Assembly (NCBI RefSeq): GCF_009827325.1
Contig: NZ_WTYC01000001.1
Location: 558,001-622,000 of the forward strand
Direction: 5' to 3'
DNA: 64,000 nt
Source of the DNA: Qipengyuania vulgaris
GTDB taxonomy: Bacteria; Pseudomonadota; Alphaproteobacteria; Sphingomonadales; Sphingomonadaceae
Shown: positions 26,492 to 35,989 of the stretch, one piece after another
Position numbering within the stretch: the first letter of the stretch is position 1
Layout: each line of letters starts with the position of its first letter
Notes under the pieces: generated by a model
Told to the model about the DNA's origin: nothing
Seen by the model: only the letters and a program-made list of their open reading frames with translations
Database searches by the model: none
Position numbers and translations under genes: made by a program

Positions 26492-26532
26492 GCCCCGTCC
26501 GGCCACCCCATCGGCCTGGCGGGGCCTTTTTC
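26492..26532 (+). terminator. Rho-independent terminator after fasciclin gene
   Basis: A long GC stem (GCCCCGTCCGGCC against GGCCTGGCGGGGC, two mismatches) is followed by CTTTTTC. It lies about 63 bp beyond the fasciclin stop. Confidence 0.8.
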
Positions 26533-26545
26533 TAGCCCCAAACGC

Positions 26546-26583
26546 AAAACGCCGCGAGGTTCGAAAACCGCGCGGCGTTTTTA
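26546..26583 (-). terminator. Rho-independent terminator after clpX
   Basis: The inverted arms AAAACGCCGCG and CGCGGCGTTTT surround a 15-nt stretch. On the minus strand it ends in TTTTGCGTTT and lies about 20 bp past the clpX stop. It also has a T-run on the plus strand, so it may serve both directions. Confidence 0.8.
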
Positions 26584-26602
26584 ATAACTGGGAGAGTGAA
26601 AG

Positions 26603-27859
26603 CTAGGCCGCTTCTTCCTTGGGTCCGTGAACCTGGATCGGATCCTTCTTGCCCTCGACCACATCGGCATCGATGACGATCTCGGTCACCCCGTCCATGT
26701 CCGGCAGGTCGAACATCGTATCGAGCAGGATGCCTTCGACGATCGAGCGCAGGCCGCGTGCGCCGGTCTTCCGCATGATGGCCTTTTCCGCGATCTTCTG
26801 CAGGGCATCCTTCTTGAAGGTCAGTTCGACATTCTCGAGTTCGAACAATTTCGCATACTGCTTGCACAGCGCGTTCTTCGGCTCGGTCAGGATGGTGATG
26901 AGCGCATCGACGTCAAGATCCCGCAGCGTCGCGATGACCGGCAAACGGCCGACGAATTCGGGGATCAGCCCGAACTTCAACAGATCTTCCGGTTCGCCCT
27001 TCTCGAGCAGTTCGCCCACACGGCGTTTGTCCGGATCGGCGACATGCGCGCCGAAGCCGATCGAGCGCTTCTGCAGGCGGTCCCCAATGATCTTTTCAAG
27101 ACCCGCGAAGGCGCCGCCGCAGATGAACAGGATGTTCGTGGTGTCGACCTGCAGGAATTCCTGCTGCGGATGCTTGCGGCCGCCCTGAGGCGGGACAGAG
27201 GCGGTCGTGCCTTCCATCAGCTTGAGCAGCGCCTGCTGGACGCCCTCACCCGACACGTCGCGCGTGATCGAGGGGTTCTCGGCCTTGCGCGTGATCTTGT
27301 CGATCTCGTCGATGTAGACGATGCCGTGCTGCGCCTTCTCGACATTGTAGTCCGAAGATTGCAGCAGCTTGAGAATGATGTTCTCCACATCCTCGCCCAC
27401 GTAACCGGCTTCGGTCAGCGTGGTGGCGTCGGCCATGGTGAAGGGCACATCGAATGTGCGAGCCAGCGTCTGCGCCAGCAAAGTCTTGCCGCAACCGGTC
27501 GGACCGACGAGCAGGATGTTCGACTTGGCGAGTTCCACATCGCCTGCCTTGCCGCCGTGCTTGAGACGCTTGTAGTGGTTGTGAACCGCGACCGAAAGCA
27601 CACGCTTCGCGCGGTCCTGCCCGATCACATAGTCATTGAGCGTTTCGAAGATTTCGGAAGGCGTCGGAACGTCGCCGTCCTTTTTACCGGAAATACCCGC
27701 CTTGGTTTCTTCGCGGATGATGTCGTTGCACAGCTCGACGCATTCGTCGCAGATGAACACGGTCGGGCCCGCAATCAGTTTGCGCACCTCGTGCTGCGAC
27801 TTACCGCAAAAACTGCAGTACAACGTGGATTTACTATCGGTTCCGCTCAACTTGGTCAT
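26603..27859 (-). CDS. clpX: ATP-dependent Clp protease ATP-binding subunit ClpX
   Basis: A 418-residue AAA+ unfoldase that feeds substrates into ClpP. The N-terminal zinc-binding domain ([15 protein letters not shown] with [10 protein letters not shown]) is followed by Walker A (GPTGCGKT), Walker B (VYIDEIDKI), the pore loop AGYVGEDVE and the sensor and C-terminal domains. Its length is normal. It lies downstream of clpP on the same strand across a 184-bp gap containing two hairpins, so it may have both readthrough and its own promoter. In alphaproteobacteria ClpXP degrades CtrA, which connects it to the chpT gene in this window. Confidence 0.98.
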   Translation of the reverse strand: MTKLSGTDSKSTLYCSFCGKSQHEVRKLIAGPTVFICDECVELCNDIIREETKAGISGKKDGDVPTPSEIFETLNDYVIGQDRAKRVLSVAVHNHYKRLKHGGKAGDVELAKSNILLVGPTGCGKTLLAQTLARTFDVPFTMADATTLTEAGYVGEDVENIILKLLQSSDYNVEKAQHGIVYIDEIDKITRKAENPSITRDVSGEGVQQALLKLMEGTTASVPPQGGRKHPQQEFLQVDTTNILFICGGAFAGLEKIIGDRLQKRSIGFGAHVADPDKRRVGELLEKGEPEDLLKFGLIPEFVGRLPVIATLRDLDVDALITILTEPKNALCKQYAKLFELENVELTFKKDALQKIAEKAIMRKTGARGLRSIVEGILLDTMFDLPDMDGVTEIVIDADVVEGKKDPIQVHGPKEEAA

Positions 27860-27942
27860 TTCCTGCTCTGCCCCGCCAGCCCAAAATACAGGGATTCGCC
27901 GACTCTAGGCCGGTACGGGATTCGGTCAACATTTCACTACCA

Positions 27943-27978
27943 GCAACCCCTTGCCATAAGCTGAAGGCGCAAGGTTGC
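27943..27978 (-). promoter_or_regulatory. Hairpin in the clpP-clpX gap, distal
   Basis: Arms GCAACCCCTTGC and GCAAGGTTGC pair with a two-base bulge around a 14-nt loop. There is no T-run. It lies 84-119 bp upstream of clpX and could stabilise or process the clpP-clpX transcript. Confidence 0.4.
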
Positions 27979-28004
27979 CGATTTCCTAGGACAATAATGC
28001 AACA

Positions 28005-28030
28005 GTCCCCCAGAGAGACAAACGGGGGAC
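28005..28030 (-). terminator. Hairpin just after clpP, possible weak terminator
   Basis: GTCCCCC and GGGGGAC form a perfect 7-bp stem with a 12-nt loop, 13 bp past the clpP stop. On the minus strand the following sequence (TGTTGCATTATT) is only moderately T-rich, so termination would be partial. It could set the clpP to clpX ratio. Confidence 0.45.
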
Positions 28031-28043
28031 GTTGAAAGGATGG

Positions 28044-28757
28044 CTATTCGGGCGCTCCGCCCGAACCCTTGTCCGCGTCCTTGATGGGCTCGTCGTCGCC
28101 TTCGTTCTCGGGACGGGCCTCGAAAACCTTGTCGACGATGCCGAATTTCATCGCTTCATCGGCTTCGAGGAAGGTGTCACGGTCCATCGCCTTCTCGATG
28201 TCCGACAGGCTCTTGCCGGTATATTGCACGTAGAGATCGTTCATCCGCTTGCGAATGCGCAGGATTTCCCGCGCCTGGATTTCGATGTCACTCGCCATGC
28301 CGCGGGCCCCGCCCGAAGGCTGGTGGACCATGATGCGCGCATTGGGCAGCGCGATACGCATGCCGGGTTCACCCGCTGCAAGCAGGAAGCTGCCCATCGA
28401 GGCGGCCTGACCGATACAGACAGTTGAAACACGCGGCTTGATGTACTGCATTGTGTCGTGGATCGCCATGCCAGCAGTCACCACGCCGCCGGGCGAGTTG
28501 ATGTACATGCTGATGGGCTTGGACGGATTTTCGCTTTCAAGGAACAGCAGCTGCGCCACGATGAGCGAGGCCATGTTGTCTTCCACCTGCCCGGTGATGA
28601 AGACGATGCGCTCGCGCAGCAGGCGGCTGAAGATGTCGAAGGCGCGCTCGCCGCGGCTCGACTGCTCGACCACGGTGGGCACCAGCGCCCCGGTCAGGGG
28701 GTCGCGGTCGAACTGGCCCTGCGAACCGTGCGCGTCGCTGCCGAAGAGGTCGATCAT
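28044..28757 (-). CDS. clpP: ATP-dependent Clp protease proteolytic subunit
   Basis: A 237-residue serine protease forming the ClpXP/ClpAP chamber. The catalytic Ser120 ([11 protein letters not shown]) and His145 (MVHQPSGG) are present, with INSPGG forming the oxyanion region. The start [10 protein letters not shown] at 28757 has an AAGGA ribosome site; the frame is open further upstream but without family match. The C-terminal acidic tail (about 215-237) is longer than in E. coli. It is divergent from the TonB-dependent receptor with 280 bp between starts. Confidence 0.97.
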   Translation of the reverse strand: MIDLFGSDAHGSQGQFDRDPLTGALVPTVVEQSSRGERAFDIFSRLLRERIVFITGQVEDNMASLIVAQLLFLESENPSKPISMYINSPGGVVTAGMAIHDTMQYIKPRVSTVCIGQAASMGSFLLAAGEPGMRIALPNARIMVHQPSGGARGMASDIEIQAREILRIRKRMNDLYVQYTGKSLSDIEKAMDRDTFLEADEAMKFGIVDKVFEARPENEGDDEPIKDADKGSGGAPE

Positions 28758-29037
28758 GAAAATCCTTCCGTCTGAATATCGAGGGTCTATGTCGCCATAG
28801 CACCCGGAATGTTCAAGGGTCTTTCCGCCCAAATGCGCAACTAACCTCCAACGGCCTGACGGTGCGGATACCGGCCTTTGTCACCCATCCCCGCTCCAAT
28901 GGTTTTGATCAGCCACCGAAATTGACATTCGTCGGACCCGTTAGGCGCTCATCGTAAGAAAAATGTCCTTGATCGACCGAGACTGGGGCGCCTCAGTTAC
29001 AGTTGTAAACGGCGTGGCGAGAAAGACAGGAGATACA

Positions 29038-31125
29038 ATGCCGCACTCGTTTTCCGCCAGCGCAATTACCATCGCTTGCGCGCTTTGCCTGCCTGCCAGC
29101 CTTGCTGCGCAGGATGAGGACGCCGGTGCAGCGCCCGCCGCCCCCATGCCCGGCGCAGCCCGCGTGTTCGAGCCCGTCTACTTCGAGCAGTTCGCCCCTC
29201 GAAATGCGCTCGACATGGTCACGCGCATCCCGGGCTTTACCGTCACCGGCGGCAACGATCAGGGCCAGCGCGGTCTGGGGCAGGCGACACAGAACGTAAT
29301 CGTCAACGGTGAACGCCTTTCGAGCAAATCCGACAGCATCGAGGACCAGTTGCGCCGGATACCGGCCACCGATGTAATCCGGATCGAACTCGTCGACGGA
29401 AACACGCTCGACATTCCGGGGCTGACCGGACTGGTCGCCAATGTGATCTACAAGAGCAACGGCGCGTCCGGGCAGTTCCGCTGGACCACCGGGTTCCGCC
29501 CCCACAATACCGAGGCGCAATTGTTTGGCGGGGAAATCTCGCTCACCGGTAGTGAAGGAAGGCTCGACTATACGGTTGCGCTGTCCAACCCGAACGAGCG
29601 CTTCGGCGCGGATGGGCCGATCCTGATAACGGACGGAGCCGGCAATCTGATCGAAGAGCAATATTCGCGCTTCTCTGGCAAGTTCGACGAGCCCAAGCTG
29701 GCCACGACATTCGGCTATGACTTTGGCGGAGGTGTCGAGGCCAATCTCAACCTGAACTATGGCGAGGACTTCCTTTATCGCAACGAGCCGGAGATCGGCT
29801 ATCCGGTTTCCGGACCGGTGCGGACACGGACGGTCGATACACACGAGGATGGCCCGCAGTACGAGATCGGCGGGGATATCCAGTTTCCTGTGGGTCCCGG
29901 GACGCTCAAGCTCATCGGGCTTGAACGCTACGAGCGAGACAATTTCACCCAGACCCTCATCGATCGCTTCGACGATGGCACCGCGCCGACCGGCTTCCGT
30001 TTCCTGCAGACGAACGGGATCGGCGAACGTATCGGACGCGCGGAATACAGCTGGAAACTTTGGGAGGCTGACTGGCAGCTTTCGGGAGAAGCCGCCTTTA
30101 ACCGCCTCGATCGCCGATCATCCCTGTTCGAACTCGATGCGGACGAGGATTTCGTCCAACTGCCCTTCCCCGGCGGCAATGGCGGAGTGCGCGAAGAACG
30201 GTACGAAACCAGTCTCAGCTTCTCGCGCGCGCTGTCCCCGACACTTTCGGTACAGGCGATCGGCGCCATCGAGTTCTCCAAGATAGAGCAAACCGGGGAC
30301 ATGCCGAATTCACGCAGCTTCAAGCGCCCGAAAGGATCCGTCGCCGCCACCTGGAAGCCTGCGGACGACTTCGATGTCTCCTTGACCCTTGCGCGCCGCG
30401 TGAGCCAGCTCGGCTTCGGCGATTTTCTTGCCAGCGTTTCACTGAACAACGACAATCAGAATGGCGGCAACAACGAGCTGGTCCCCTATCAAAGCTGGAA
30501 CATCGAGGTTGAGGCGAACAAGCGGCTCGGCCCGTGGGGGTCGTTGAAACTCGAGGCCCGCCAGGCATGGTTCGAGGATTTCATCGACTGGTTTCCCCTG
30601 CCCAACGGCGGGGAAGCGCGCGGCAACATCGGTGATGCGAACCGGCTCCACCTGCAGGCCAATGCAACGATCAACCTCGAACCGATCGGCTGGAAAGGAG
30701 CGCGCTTCGATATTGCCGCGATCAAACGCTACATGTACGTCGATGATCCGTTCACCGGTGTGGAGCGCGGCTTCTCCTACGATCAGGAAGGCGGCCTCGA
30801 AATCGATTATCGTCACGATATTCCCTCGACCGACTGGGCCTATGGTGCAGGCATAAGCCATTTCGACAATGCGCCTTATGCACGGCGCTTCGAAGTCGGG
30901 CGCGAATGGGAGGGGCCTTTCTTCGATACGCTGTTCGTCGAACACAAGGACGTGATGGGCCTGACCGTGCGCGCGCAGGCAACCAACCTCTTGCTGGACG
31001 CTCGCAATCGCTTCCAGCGCACCGTGTTCGACGGTTCTCGCACGGATGGCGACATACTGTTCCGCGAAGATGTCGATCGCAGGATTGGGCCGATCTATCG
31101 CCTCACGATAAGCGGAGACTTCTAA
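29038..31125 (+). CDS. TonB-dependent outer membrane receptor
   Basis: A 695-residue outer-membrane receptor with a signal peptide ending near PASLAAQDE. The plug domain (about 45-160) contains ALDMVTRIPGFTVTGG and the NVIVNGERLSSKSDSIEDQL segment. The rest is a 22-strand barrel ending in IYRLTISGDF with a C-terminal aromatic residue. The ligand is not readable. ATG at 29038 follows an ACAGGAGA ribosome site. The secreted amidase gene begins 41 bp downstream, so the receptor could import a peptide or amide-containing compound; this is inference. No Fur-like box was seen upstream, which argues against a plain siderophore role. Confidence 0.92.
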   Translation: MPHSFSASAITIACALCLPASLAAQDEDAGAAPAAPMPGAARVFEPVYFEQFAPRNALDMVTRIPGFTVTGGNDQGQRGLGQATQNVIVNGERLSSKSDSIEDQLRRIPATDVIRIELVDGNTLDIPGLTGLVANVIYKSNGASGQFRWTTGFRPHNTEAQLFGGEISLTGSEGRLDYTVALSNPNERFGADGPILITDGAGNLIEEQYSRFSGKFDEPKLATTFGYDFGGGVEANLNLNYGEDFLYRNEPEIGYPVSGPVRTRTVDTHEDGPQYEIGGDIQFPVGPGTLKLIGLERYERDNFTQTLIDRFDDGTAPTGFRFLQTNGIGERIGRAEYSWKLWEADWQLSGEAAFNRLDRRSSLFELDADEDFVQLPFPGGNGGVREERYETSLSFSRALSPTLSVQAIGAIEFSKIEQTGDMPNSRSFKRPKGSVAATWKPADDFDVSLTLARRVSQLGFGDFLASVSLNNDNQNGGNNELVPYQSWNIEVEANKRLGPWGSLKLEARQAWFEDFIDWFPLPNGGEARGNIGDANRLHLQANATINLEPIGWKGARFDIAAIKRYMYVDDPFTGVERGFSYDQEGGLEIDYRHDIPSTDWAYGAGISHFDNAPYARRFEVGREWEGPFFDTLFVEHKDVMGLTVRAQATNLLLDARNRFQRTVFDGSRTDGDILFREDVDRRIGPIYRLTISGDF

Positions 31126-31166
31126 AGCGCGCTTGCTTTCGCATGGAGCGCTGTCAGGGTGCGGAT

Positions 31167-32660
31167 ATGATCCTCCGCGCCCTGCCGCTCGCCCTTGTCC
31201 TAACCCTTGCCGCATCGCCATCGACTGCCCAGCAGGCGGAAGAAGATGCCCAAGCCTATCTAGAACGGATCGCGGCGATTGACGATGCGGGACCGCAGCT
31301 TAACGCCGTGATCGCAGTCAACCCTCAGGCGGTAGAGCAAGCACGCGCTGCCGAGGCAGGCGGCGGCTTGCTCGAGGGCCGCACGATCCTGGTAAAGGAC
31401 AATATCGAAACCCGGGAATTGCCGACCACCGCAGGCAGTCTGGCGCTGGCGGAGAATCGAACCGGGCGCGACGCGCACCTGATCGGCAATCTGCGCGCTG
31501 CCGGGGGCGTGGTGCTGGGCAAGGCCAATCTCTCCGAATGGGCCAATATCCGCGACAACAATTCAACCAGCGGATGGAGCGCGGTCGGCGGGCTCACACG
31601 CAACCCCTATGCGACCGACCGGAACGCCTGCGGTTCGTCCTCGGGCAGCGGGGCGGCGGTAGCTGCAGGACTGGCATGGGCCGCAATCGGCACGGAGACG
31701 AACGGATCGATTACCTGCCCGGCAAGCGTGAACGGTGTGGTGGGTTTCAAGCCAAGTGTCGGTGTGGTCAGCCGCACCCACGTGGTCCCGATCTCCAGCA
31801 CGCAGGATACCGCAGGGCCCATGGCGCGCTCGGTTGCGGATGCCGCATTCCTTCTCTCGGCGATTGCCGGGCGTGACCCGAAGGACGAAGCAACGCTCGC
31901 TGGTCCGGGCAGGACAGATTTCCACACCGGCCTCGAAGAATTCTCGCTGGAAGGCGTGCGCATCGGCGTGATGCGCAGCCAGGTCGGCGACCGGCAGGAC
32001 CTGAAGGATGTCTTCGAGACCGCGCTATCCGATCTGGAAGCCGCGGGCGCCACCTTGGTTGATATCGAGTTCGAACCGAATGAAGAGATGTACGGTGCAA
32101 GTTTCACCGTATTGATGTTCGAACTGCGCGAAGAAATGGGCAGGTATCTCAGTAGCCTCCCAGGGGACGGCTTGCCTCGCAGTCTTGCGGACCTGATTGC
32201 CTTCAACAAGGCAAATGAGGATCGCGAGATGCGCTGGTTCGGTCAGGATCTTTTCGAACTGGCGGAAATCTCAACCGACCGCGAAGAGTATGAGGAGGCG
32301 CGGGCTATTGCAGTGCGGATCGCTGGGGAAGAAACCTTGGACATGCTGATGGAAGAAAATGATGTGGCCTTCCTGATTGCTCCTACCCGGGAGCCGGCAT
32401 GGACCAGCGATCTCATCAACGGGGATAATTTCAACGGCAGCATCGGTTTCGGCTCGCCCGCGGCAATTGCCGGATATCCGCACCTCACCGTGCCGATGGG
32501 TTCGATAGAGGGTTTACCTGTGGGCATTAGTATATTCGGCGCGAAATGGAGTGACTTCGAGGTGCTCCAGTTAGGCGTCGCTTACGAACGCACACGGAGC
32601 GCCAAGCTTCCCTCCCCGTCGCTCGAACCCTGGGTCCCCGCCCCGGTTGAAGCGGAGTAA
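31167..32660 (+). CDS. Secreted amidase (amidase signature family)
   Basis: A 497-residue amidase signature enzyme with an N-terminal signal peptide (MILRALPLALVLTLAASPS). The Ser-cisSer-Lys triad is visible: Lys in GRTILVKDNIET (about residue 77), and the glycine/serine-rich GSSSGSGAAVAAGLAW with the catalytic serine in TETNGSITCPAS. Family members hydrolyse amides, including peptide amides and aryl amides. Its export and its position 41 bp after the TonB-dependent receptor suggest periplasmic breakdown of an imported amide. The long upstream frame belongs to the receptor gene in another phase. Confidence 0.9.
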   Translation: MILRALPLALVLTLAASPSTAQQAEEDAQAYLERIAAIDDAGPQLNAVIAVNPQAVEQARAAEAGGGLLEGRTILVKDNIETRELPTTAGSLALAENRTGRDAHLIGNLRAAGGVVLGKANLSEWANIRDNNSTSGWSAVGGLTRNPYATDRNACGSSSGSGAAVAAGLAWAAIGTETNGSITCPASVNGVVGFKPSVGVVSRTHVVPISSTQDTAGPMARSVADAAFLLSAIAGRDPKDEATLAGPGRTDFHTGLEEFSLEGVRIGVMRSQVGDRQDLKDVFETALSDLEAAGATLVDIEFEPNEEMYGASFTVLMFELREEMGRYLSSLPGDGLPRSLADLIAFNKANEDREMRWFGQDLFELAEISTDREEYEEARAIAVRIAGEETLDMLMEENDVAFLIAPTREPAWTSDLINGDNFNGSIGFGSPAAIAGYPHLTVPMGSIEGLPVGISIFGAKWSDFEVLQLGVAYERTRSAKLPSPSLEPWVPAPVEAE

Positions 32661-32663
32661 GCG

Positions 32664-34037
32664 TTGTTGGAATTCGACCCGCGTATCTTCATGTTCGTCA
32701 TCTTCGGGCTGGGCCTGATGCTGGCGGTATCGCTGGAACGCTACCTGGCACGCTTCTGGTTGTCCCTTCCGATCATCTACGTCGGGGCGGGTTACATACT
32801 GTTCTCCCTCCCGCTGGGGTTGCCGCACATCAACCCTACGGTGGACGGCTTCGATGCGGTTACGCTGGAATATGTGACCGAGTTTATCGTGATCGCATCG
32901 CTCATGGCGGCAGGCATCGCCATCGACCGGCCGGTGAGCTGGGCCAATTGGCGGCAAATCTGGCCATTGCTGGTCGTCGCAATGCCGCTCACCATTGCTT
33001 CGGTCGCATTTCTGGGCTGGTGGGCGCTGGGCCTTGCCCCCGCATCGGCCATCCTGCTTGGCGCGGCCCTCGCGCCGACCGACCCCGTTCTGGCGCGCAG
33101 CGTGCAGGTCGGCCCACCGGGCGAGAACAAGCGTCATGACGTCCGCTTCAGTCTGACCGTCGAGGCTGGGCTGAACGATGGACTGGCTTTCCCTTTCACC
33201 TACCTTGCGATTGCGGCGGTTGGCATGACGAGCCTGGGCGCATGGACGCTGGAATGGGCTGCGCTGGATCTGGGCTGGCGGATACTGGCGGGCTGTGCGG
33301 TAGGGTGGGCTGTCGGGCGAGCCGGCTCATGGTACGTGTTCGAACGTGAAGCCGATGCGCCCATCGAGGAGATCGGCGAGGAAGAGGAAGATAGCGCGGG
33401 GAAGCCCAAGTATTCGACCAGTGAAGGGTTGATTGTGCTCGGCGCGTTGCTCCTCGCCTACGGACTGGCCGAATTGGTAGAAGGATACGGGTTTCTCGCC
33501 GTTTTCGTGGGTGCAGTCACGGCCCGCCAGCGCGAGAACCGCAGTCGCTATCACAAGATAAGCCATCACTTCATCGATCAGATCGAACAGATCGTGCTCG
33601 TAGCCGTACTTTTCGGTTTCGGCGCGATGCTGGCGAGCGGAGTACTCGCGCCACTCACATGGCCCGGCGCACTGATCGCACTTGCACTGGTCTTCGTAAT
33701 CCGTCCGATAGCGGGATTCCTCGCCGAGGCACGATCCGACCTTCCGATGATCGGGACTCTGGCTATCGCCTTTCTGGGCGTCCGCGGAATGGGATCGATC
33801 TATTATCTGGCCTACGGCCAGAACCATGCCGATTTCGCCCAGCTCGACCAGCTATGGGCCGTAACCAGTTTCGCCATCCTCGTCTCCATAGTGGTGCACG
33901 GGATCGTCTCGGGACCGTTCATTCTCTTCGCCGAAAGGCGCAAATCGCACATACATTCAGGGCAGGAAGAAACGATGCTGTCCCATACGCCAAGCGGCCG
34001 CCCGTTCATGGTCGAAGGCACCAACGATTCGGAATAG
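32664..34037 (+). CDS. Cation:proton antiporter, CPA1/NhaP type
   Basis: A 457-residue membrane antiporter with about 12 spans. Two conserved CPA1 elements are seen: GAALAPTDPVLARSVQVG and the ion-binding EAGLNDGLAFPFTYLA (Asn-Asp pair). An acidic cytoplasmic loop (IEEIGEEEEDSAGK, about 232-245) and a short C-terminal tail follow. The start is TTG at 32664 or 32667, 3-6 bp after the amidase stop, so the genes are likely co-transcribed. By family it exchanges Na+ or K+ for H+. Confidence 0.88.
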   Translation: MLEFDPRIFMFVIFGLGLMLAVSLERYLARFWLSLPIIYVGAGYILFSLPLGLPHINPTVDGFDAVTLEYVTEFIVIASLMAAGIAIDRPVSWANWRQIWPLLVVAMPLTIASVAFLGWWALGLAPASAILLGAALAPTDPVLARSVQVGPPGENKRHDVRFSLTVEAGLNDGLAFPFTYLAIAAVGMTSLGAWTLEWAALDLGWRILAGCAVGWAVGRAGSWYVFEREADAPIEEIGEEEEDSAGKPKYSTSEGLIVLGALLLAYGLAELVEGYGFLAVFVGAVTARQRENRSRYHKISHHFIDQIEQIVLVAVLFGFGAMLASGVLAPLTWPGALIALALVFVIRPIAGFLAEARSDLPMIGTLAIAFLGVRGMGSIYYLAYGQNHADFAQLDQLWAVTSFAILVSIVVHGIVSGPFILFAERRKSHIHSGQEETMLSHTPSGRPFMVEGTNDSE

Positions 34038-34045
34038 GAACGAAA

Positions 34046-34073
34046 AGGGCGGCAGGATCACTCCTGCCGCCCT
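34046..34073 (-). terminator. Rho-independent terminator after tig
   Basis: Perfect 12-bp arms AGGGCGGCAGGA and TCCTGCCGCCCT around a TCAC loop. On the minus strand it is followed by TTTT, 25 bp past the trigger factor stop. It could also stop the convergent antiporter transcript. Confidence 0.85.
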
Positions 34074-34098
34074 CTGCGATTGGTCGTAGTCGAACCGC

Positions 34099-35694
34099 TT
34101 ACTTCTTCTTCGAAGCAGCCTTCTTGGCCGGAGCCTTCTTCGCGGCAGGCTTCGCATCATCTTTTTTGGCCGCAGGCTTCTTGGCCGGGGCTTTCTTGGC
34201 TGCAGGCTTCTTTTCGCCTTCGTCCTTTTTCGCCGCGGCCTTCTTTGCAGGTGCCTTCTTTGCCGCTGGCTTCTTCTCGTCAGCCTTCTTCGTGTCGGCC
34301 TTCTTGGCAGCGGCTTTCTTAGCCGGAGCCTTCTTCTTGACCGGCTTCTTCGCAGCTTCGGCGTCTTCTTCGGCCTCGATCGCGGCTTCGAGCTCGTCGC
34401 GCGTCACTTCGCGGTCGGTGATCTCGGCCTTGTCGAAGAGGAAATCGACGACCTTGTCTTCATAAAGCGGTGCGCGGAGCTGAGCAGCAGCCATCGGTTC
34501 CTGCTGGATATACTGCATGAACCGTTCGCGATCTTCCGCGCGATACTGCTGGGCCGCCTGCTGGATGAGCATGCTCATTTCCTGCGAAGTGACCTGGACG
34601 TTGTTGGCCTGTCCGATTTCCGACAGCAGCAAGCCGAGACGCACACGGCGTTCGGCGATGTGGCGGTAATCTTCCTTCTCGGCTTCCATTTCCTTGAGCA
34701 TCTCTCCCGGATTTTCCGAACGAGCGGCTTCCTGCTGGAGCTGGTTCCAGATTTGGTCGAACTCCGCATCCACCATTCCCTGCGGGACGGCGAAATCGTG
34801 ACCTGCTGCAAGCTGATCGAGCAGCGAGCGCTTCATCTGTGTGCGCGTAAGCCCGGCAGTTTCCTGCTCGAGCTGGCCGCGCAGCAGTTCCTTCAGCTTG
34901 TCGAGCCCGTCGAGACCGAAGTTCTTGGCGAAATCGTCGTCGATCTTGGTGTCGCCTTCGACCTTCACCTGCTTCACGGTAACGTCGAACTCGGCCTTCT
35001 TCCCAGCGAGATGCTTCGCCTGATAGTCTTCGGGGAAGGTCACTTCGATGGTCTTGCTGTCACCGGTTTTCACACCCGTCAGCTGGTCTTCAAAACCGGG
35101 GATGAACATGCCGGAGCCAAGCACCAAGGCGGCGTCTTCGGCCTTGCCGCCTTCGAATTCCTCGCCGTCCACGCGGCCGACGAAGTCGATGATCAGCTGG
35201 TCGCCCTCTGCGGCCTTCTTCGTCTTGGCGGCGTCCTTGTAGCTCTTGTTGTTCTCGGCCAGCTTGCCGATCGCGTCCATGACCTGCTCGTCGGTGACAG
35301 GAACGGTCAGGCGCTCGATCTTCAGATCGTCGGTCGAAGGCGTATCGACTTCGGGAAGCACTTCGAGCTCGATGGTAAGGGTCGCGTCCTTGCCTTCTTC
35401 ATAGCCGTCGCCGATTTCAACCTTCGGCTGCATTGCGGGCTTCAGCTTGTTGTCCGCCATCGTCTTGTCGACCGATTCGCGAATCATCTCGTTCACGGCT
35501 TCGGCATGAAGCTGTTCGCCATGCATCTTGCGCACGAGATTGGCCGGGACCTTGCCTGGCCGGAAACCGGGCATTTTCACCTGCGGAGCAATCTTCTTGA
35601 TCTGCGAATCGATGCGGGCATCGATTTCCTTCGCGGGGATGGTGATCGCGTAGGCCCGCTTGAGGCCTTCGTTGGCGGTTTCTTTGATCTGCAT
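34099..35694 (-). CDS. tig: Trigger factor with long lysine/alanine-rich C-terminal tail
   Basis: A ribosome-associated chaperone and prolyl isomerase of 531 residues, versus about 430-450 in most bacteria. The ribosome-binding signature GFRPGKVP is at about residues 43-50, the FKBP domain at about 155-245 (VDGEEFEGGKAEDAALVLGSGMFIPGFEDQ), and the helical C-domain to about residue 435. Residues 449-531 form a histone H1-like tail, about 42 percent lysine, built from PAKKAAAKK-type repeats. The start is ATG at 35694. A tRNA-Leu lies 61 bp upstream on the same strand. A terminator follows. Confidence 0.96.
   Translation of the reverse strand: MQIKETANEGLKRAYAITIPAKEIDARIDSQIKKIAPQVKMPGFRPGKVPANLVRKMHGEQLHAEAVNEMIRESVDKTMADNKLKPAMQPKVEIGDGYEEGKDATLTIELEVLPEVDTPSTDDLKIERLTVPVTDEQVMDAIGKLAENNKSYKDAAKTKKAAEGDQLIIDFVGRVDGEEFEGGKAEDAALVLGSGMFIPGFEDQLTGVKTGDSKTIEVTFPEDYQAKHLAGKKAEFDVTVKQVKVEGDTKIDDDFAKNFGLDGLDKLKELLRGQLEQETAGLTRTQMKRSLLDQLAAGHDFAVPQGMVDAEFDQIWNQLQQEAARSENPGEMLKEMEAEKEDYRHIAERRVRLGLLLSEIGQANNVQVTSQEMSMLIQQAAQQYRAEDRERFMQYIQQEPMAAAQLRAPLYEDKVVDFLFDKAEITDREVTRDELEAAIEAEEDAEAAKKPVKKKAPAKKAAAKKADTKKADEKKPAAKKAPAKKAAAKKDEGEKKPAAKKAPAKKPAAKKDDAKPAAKKAPAKKAASKKK
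34102..34350 (-). repeat. Low-complexity repeat encoding the trigger factor basic tail
   Basis: The last 83 codons of tig encode degenerate repeats of KKAPAKKAAAKK type with 35 lysines and occasional acidic spacers (DEGEKK, DTKK). On the plus strand the DNA reads as repeated GCCTTCTT and GCAGGCTTCTT units. Copy number here may be prone to slippage. Confidence 0.85.
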
Positions 35695-35755
35695 GGGATT
35701 AAGGACTCGCGAGTTTCTACTATTTATCTGAGCGAAGGCCCGCGTCGGGCGAAAT

Positions 35756-35840
35756 TGGTGCGGGCGAAGGGACTCGAACCCCCACATCTTTCGATACTGG
35801 TACCTAAAACCAGCGCGTCTACCAATTCCGCCACGCCCGC
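35756..35840 (-). tRNA. tRNA-Leu (anticodon UAG)
   Basis: An 85-nt class II tRNA with an encoded CCA end. Acceptor GCGGGCG pairs with CGCCCGC. The anticodon stem CTGGT/ACCAG encloses the loop TTTAGGT, giving anticodon UAG, which reads CUA-type leucine codons. A long variable arm (ATCGAAAGAT) and the T loop GTTCGAGTCC are present. It lies upstream of tig on the same strand. Confidence 0.97.
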
Positions 35841-35989
35841 AAACCCGAACGAAGTCGTGCGCCAGCGTGGGTACGCCGCGCATATAGGCGCGTGCCTCTA
35901 GTCGGATGCGGCCAAAAGGGCAAGCGTGACGACGGCCAGGGGAACAGGCCGCCACGACAGACCGTTCTCGAAGGGAAAGGATCGCGAAC

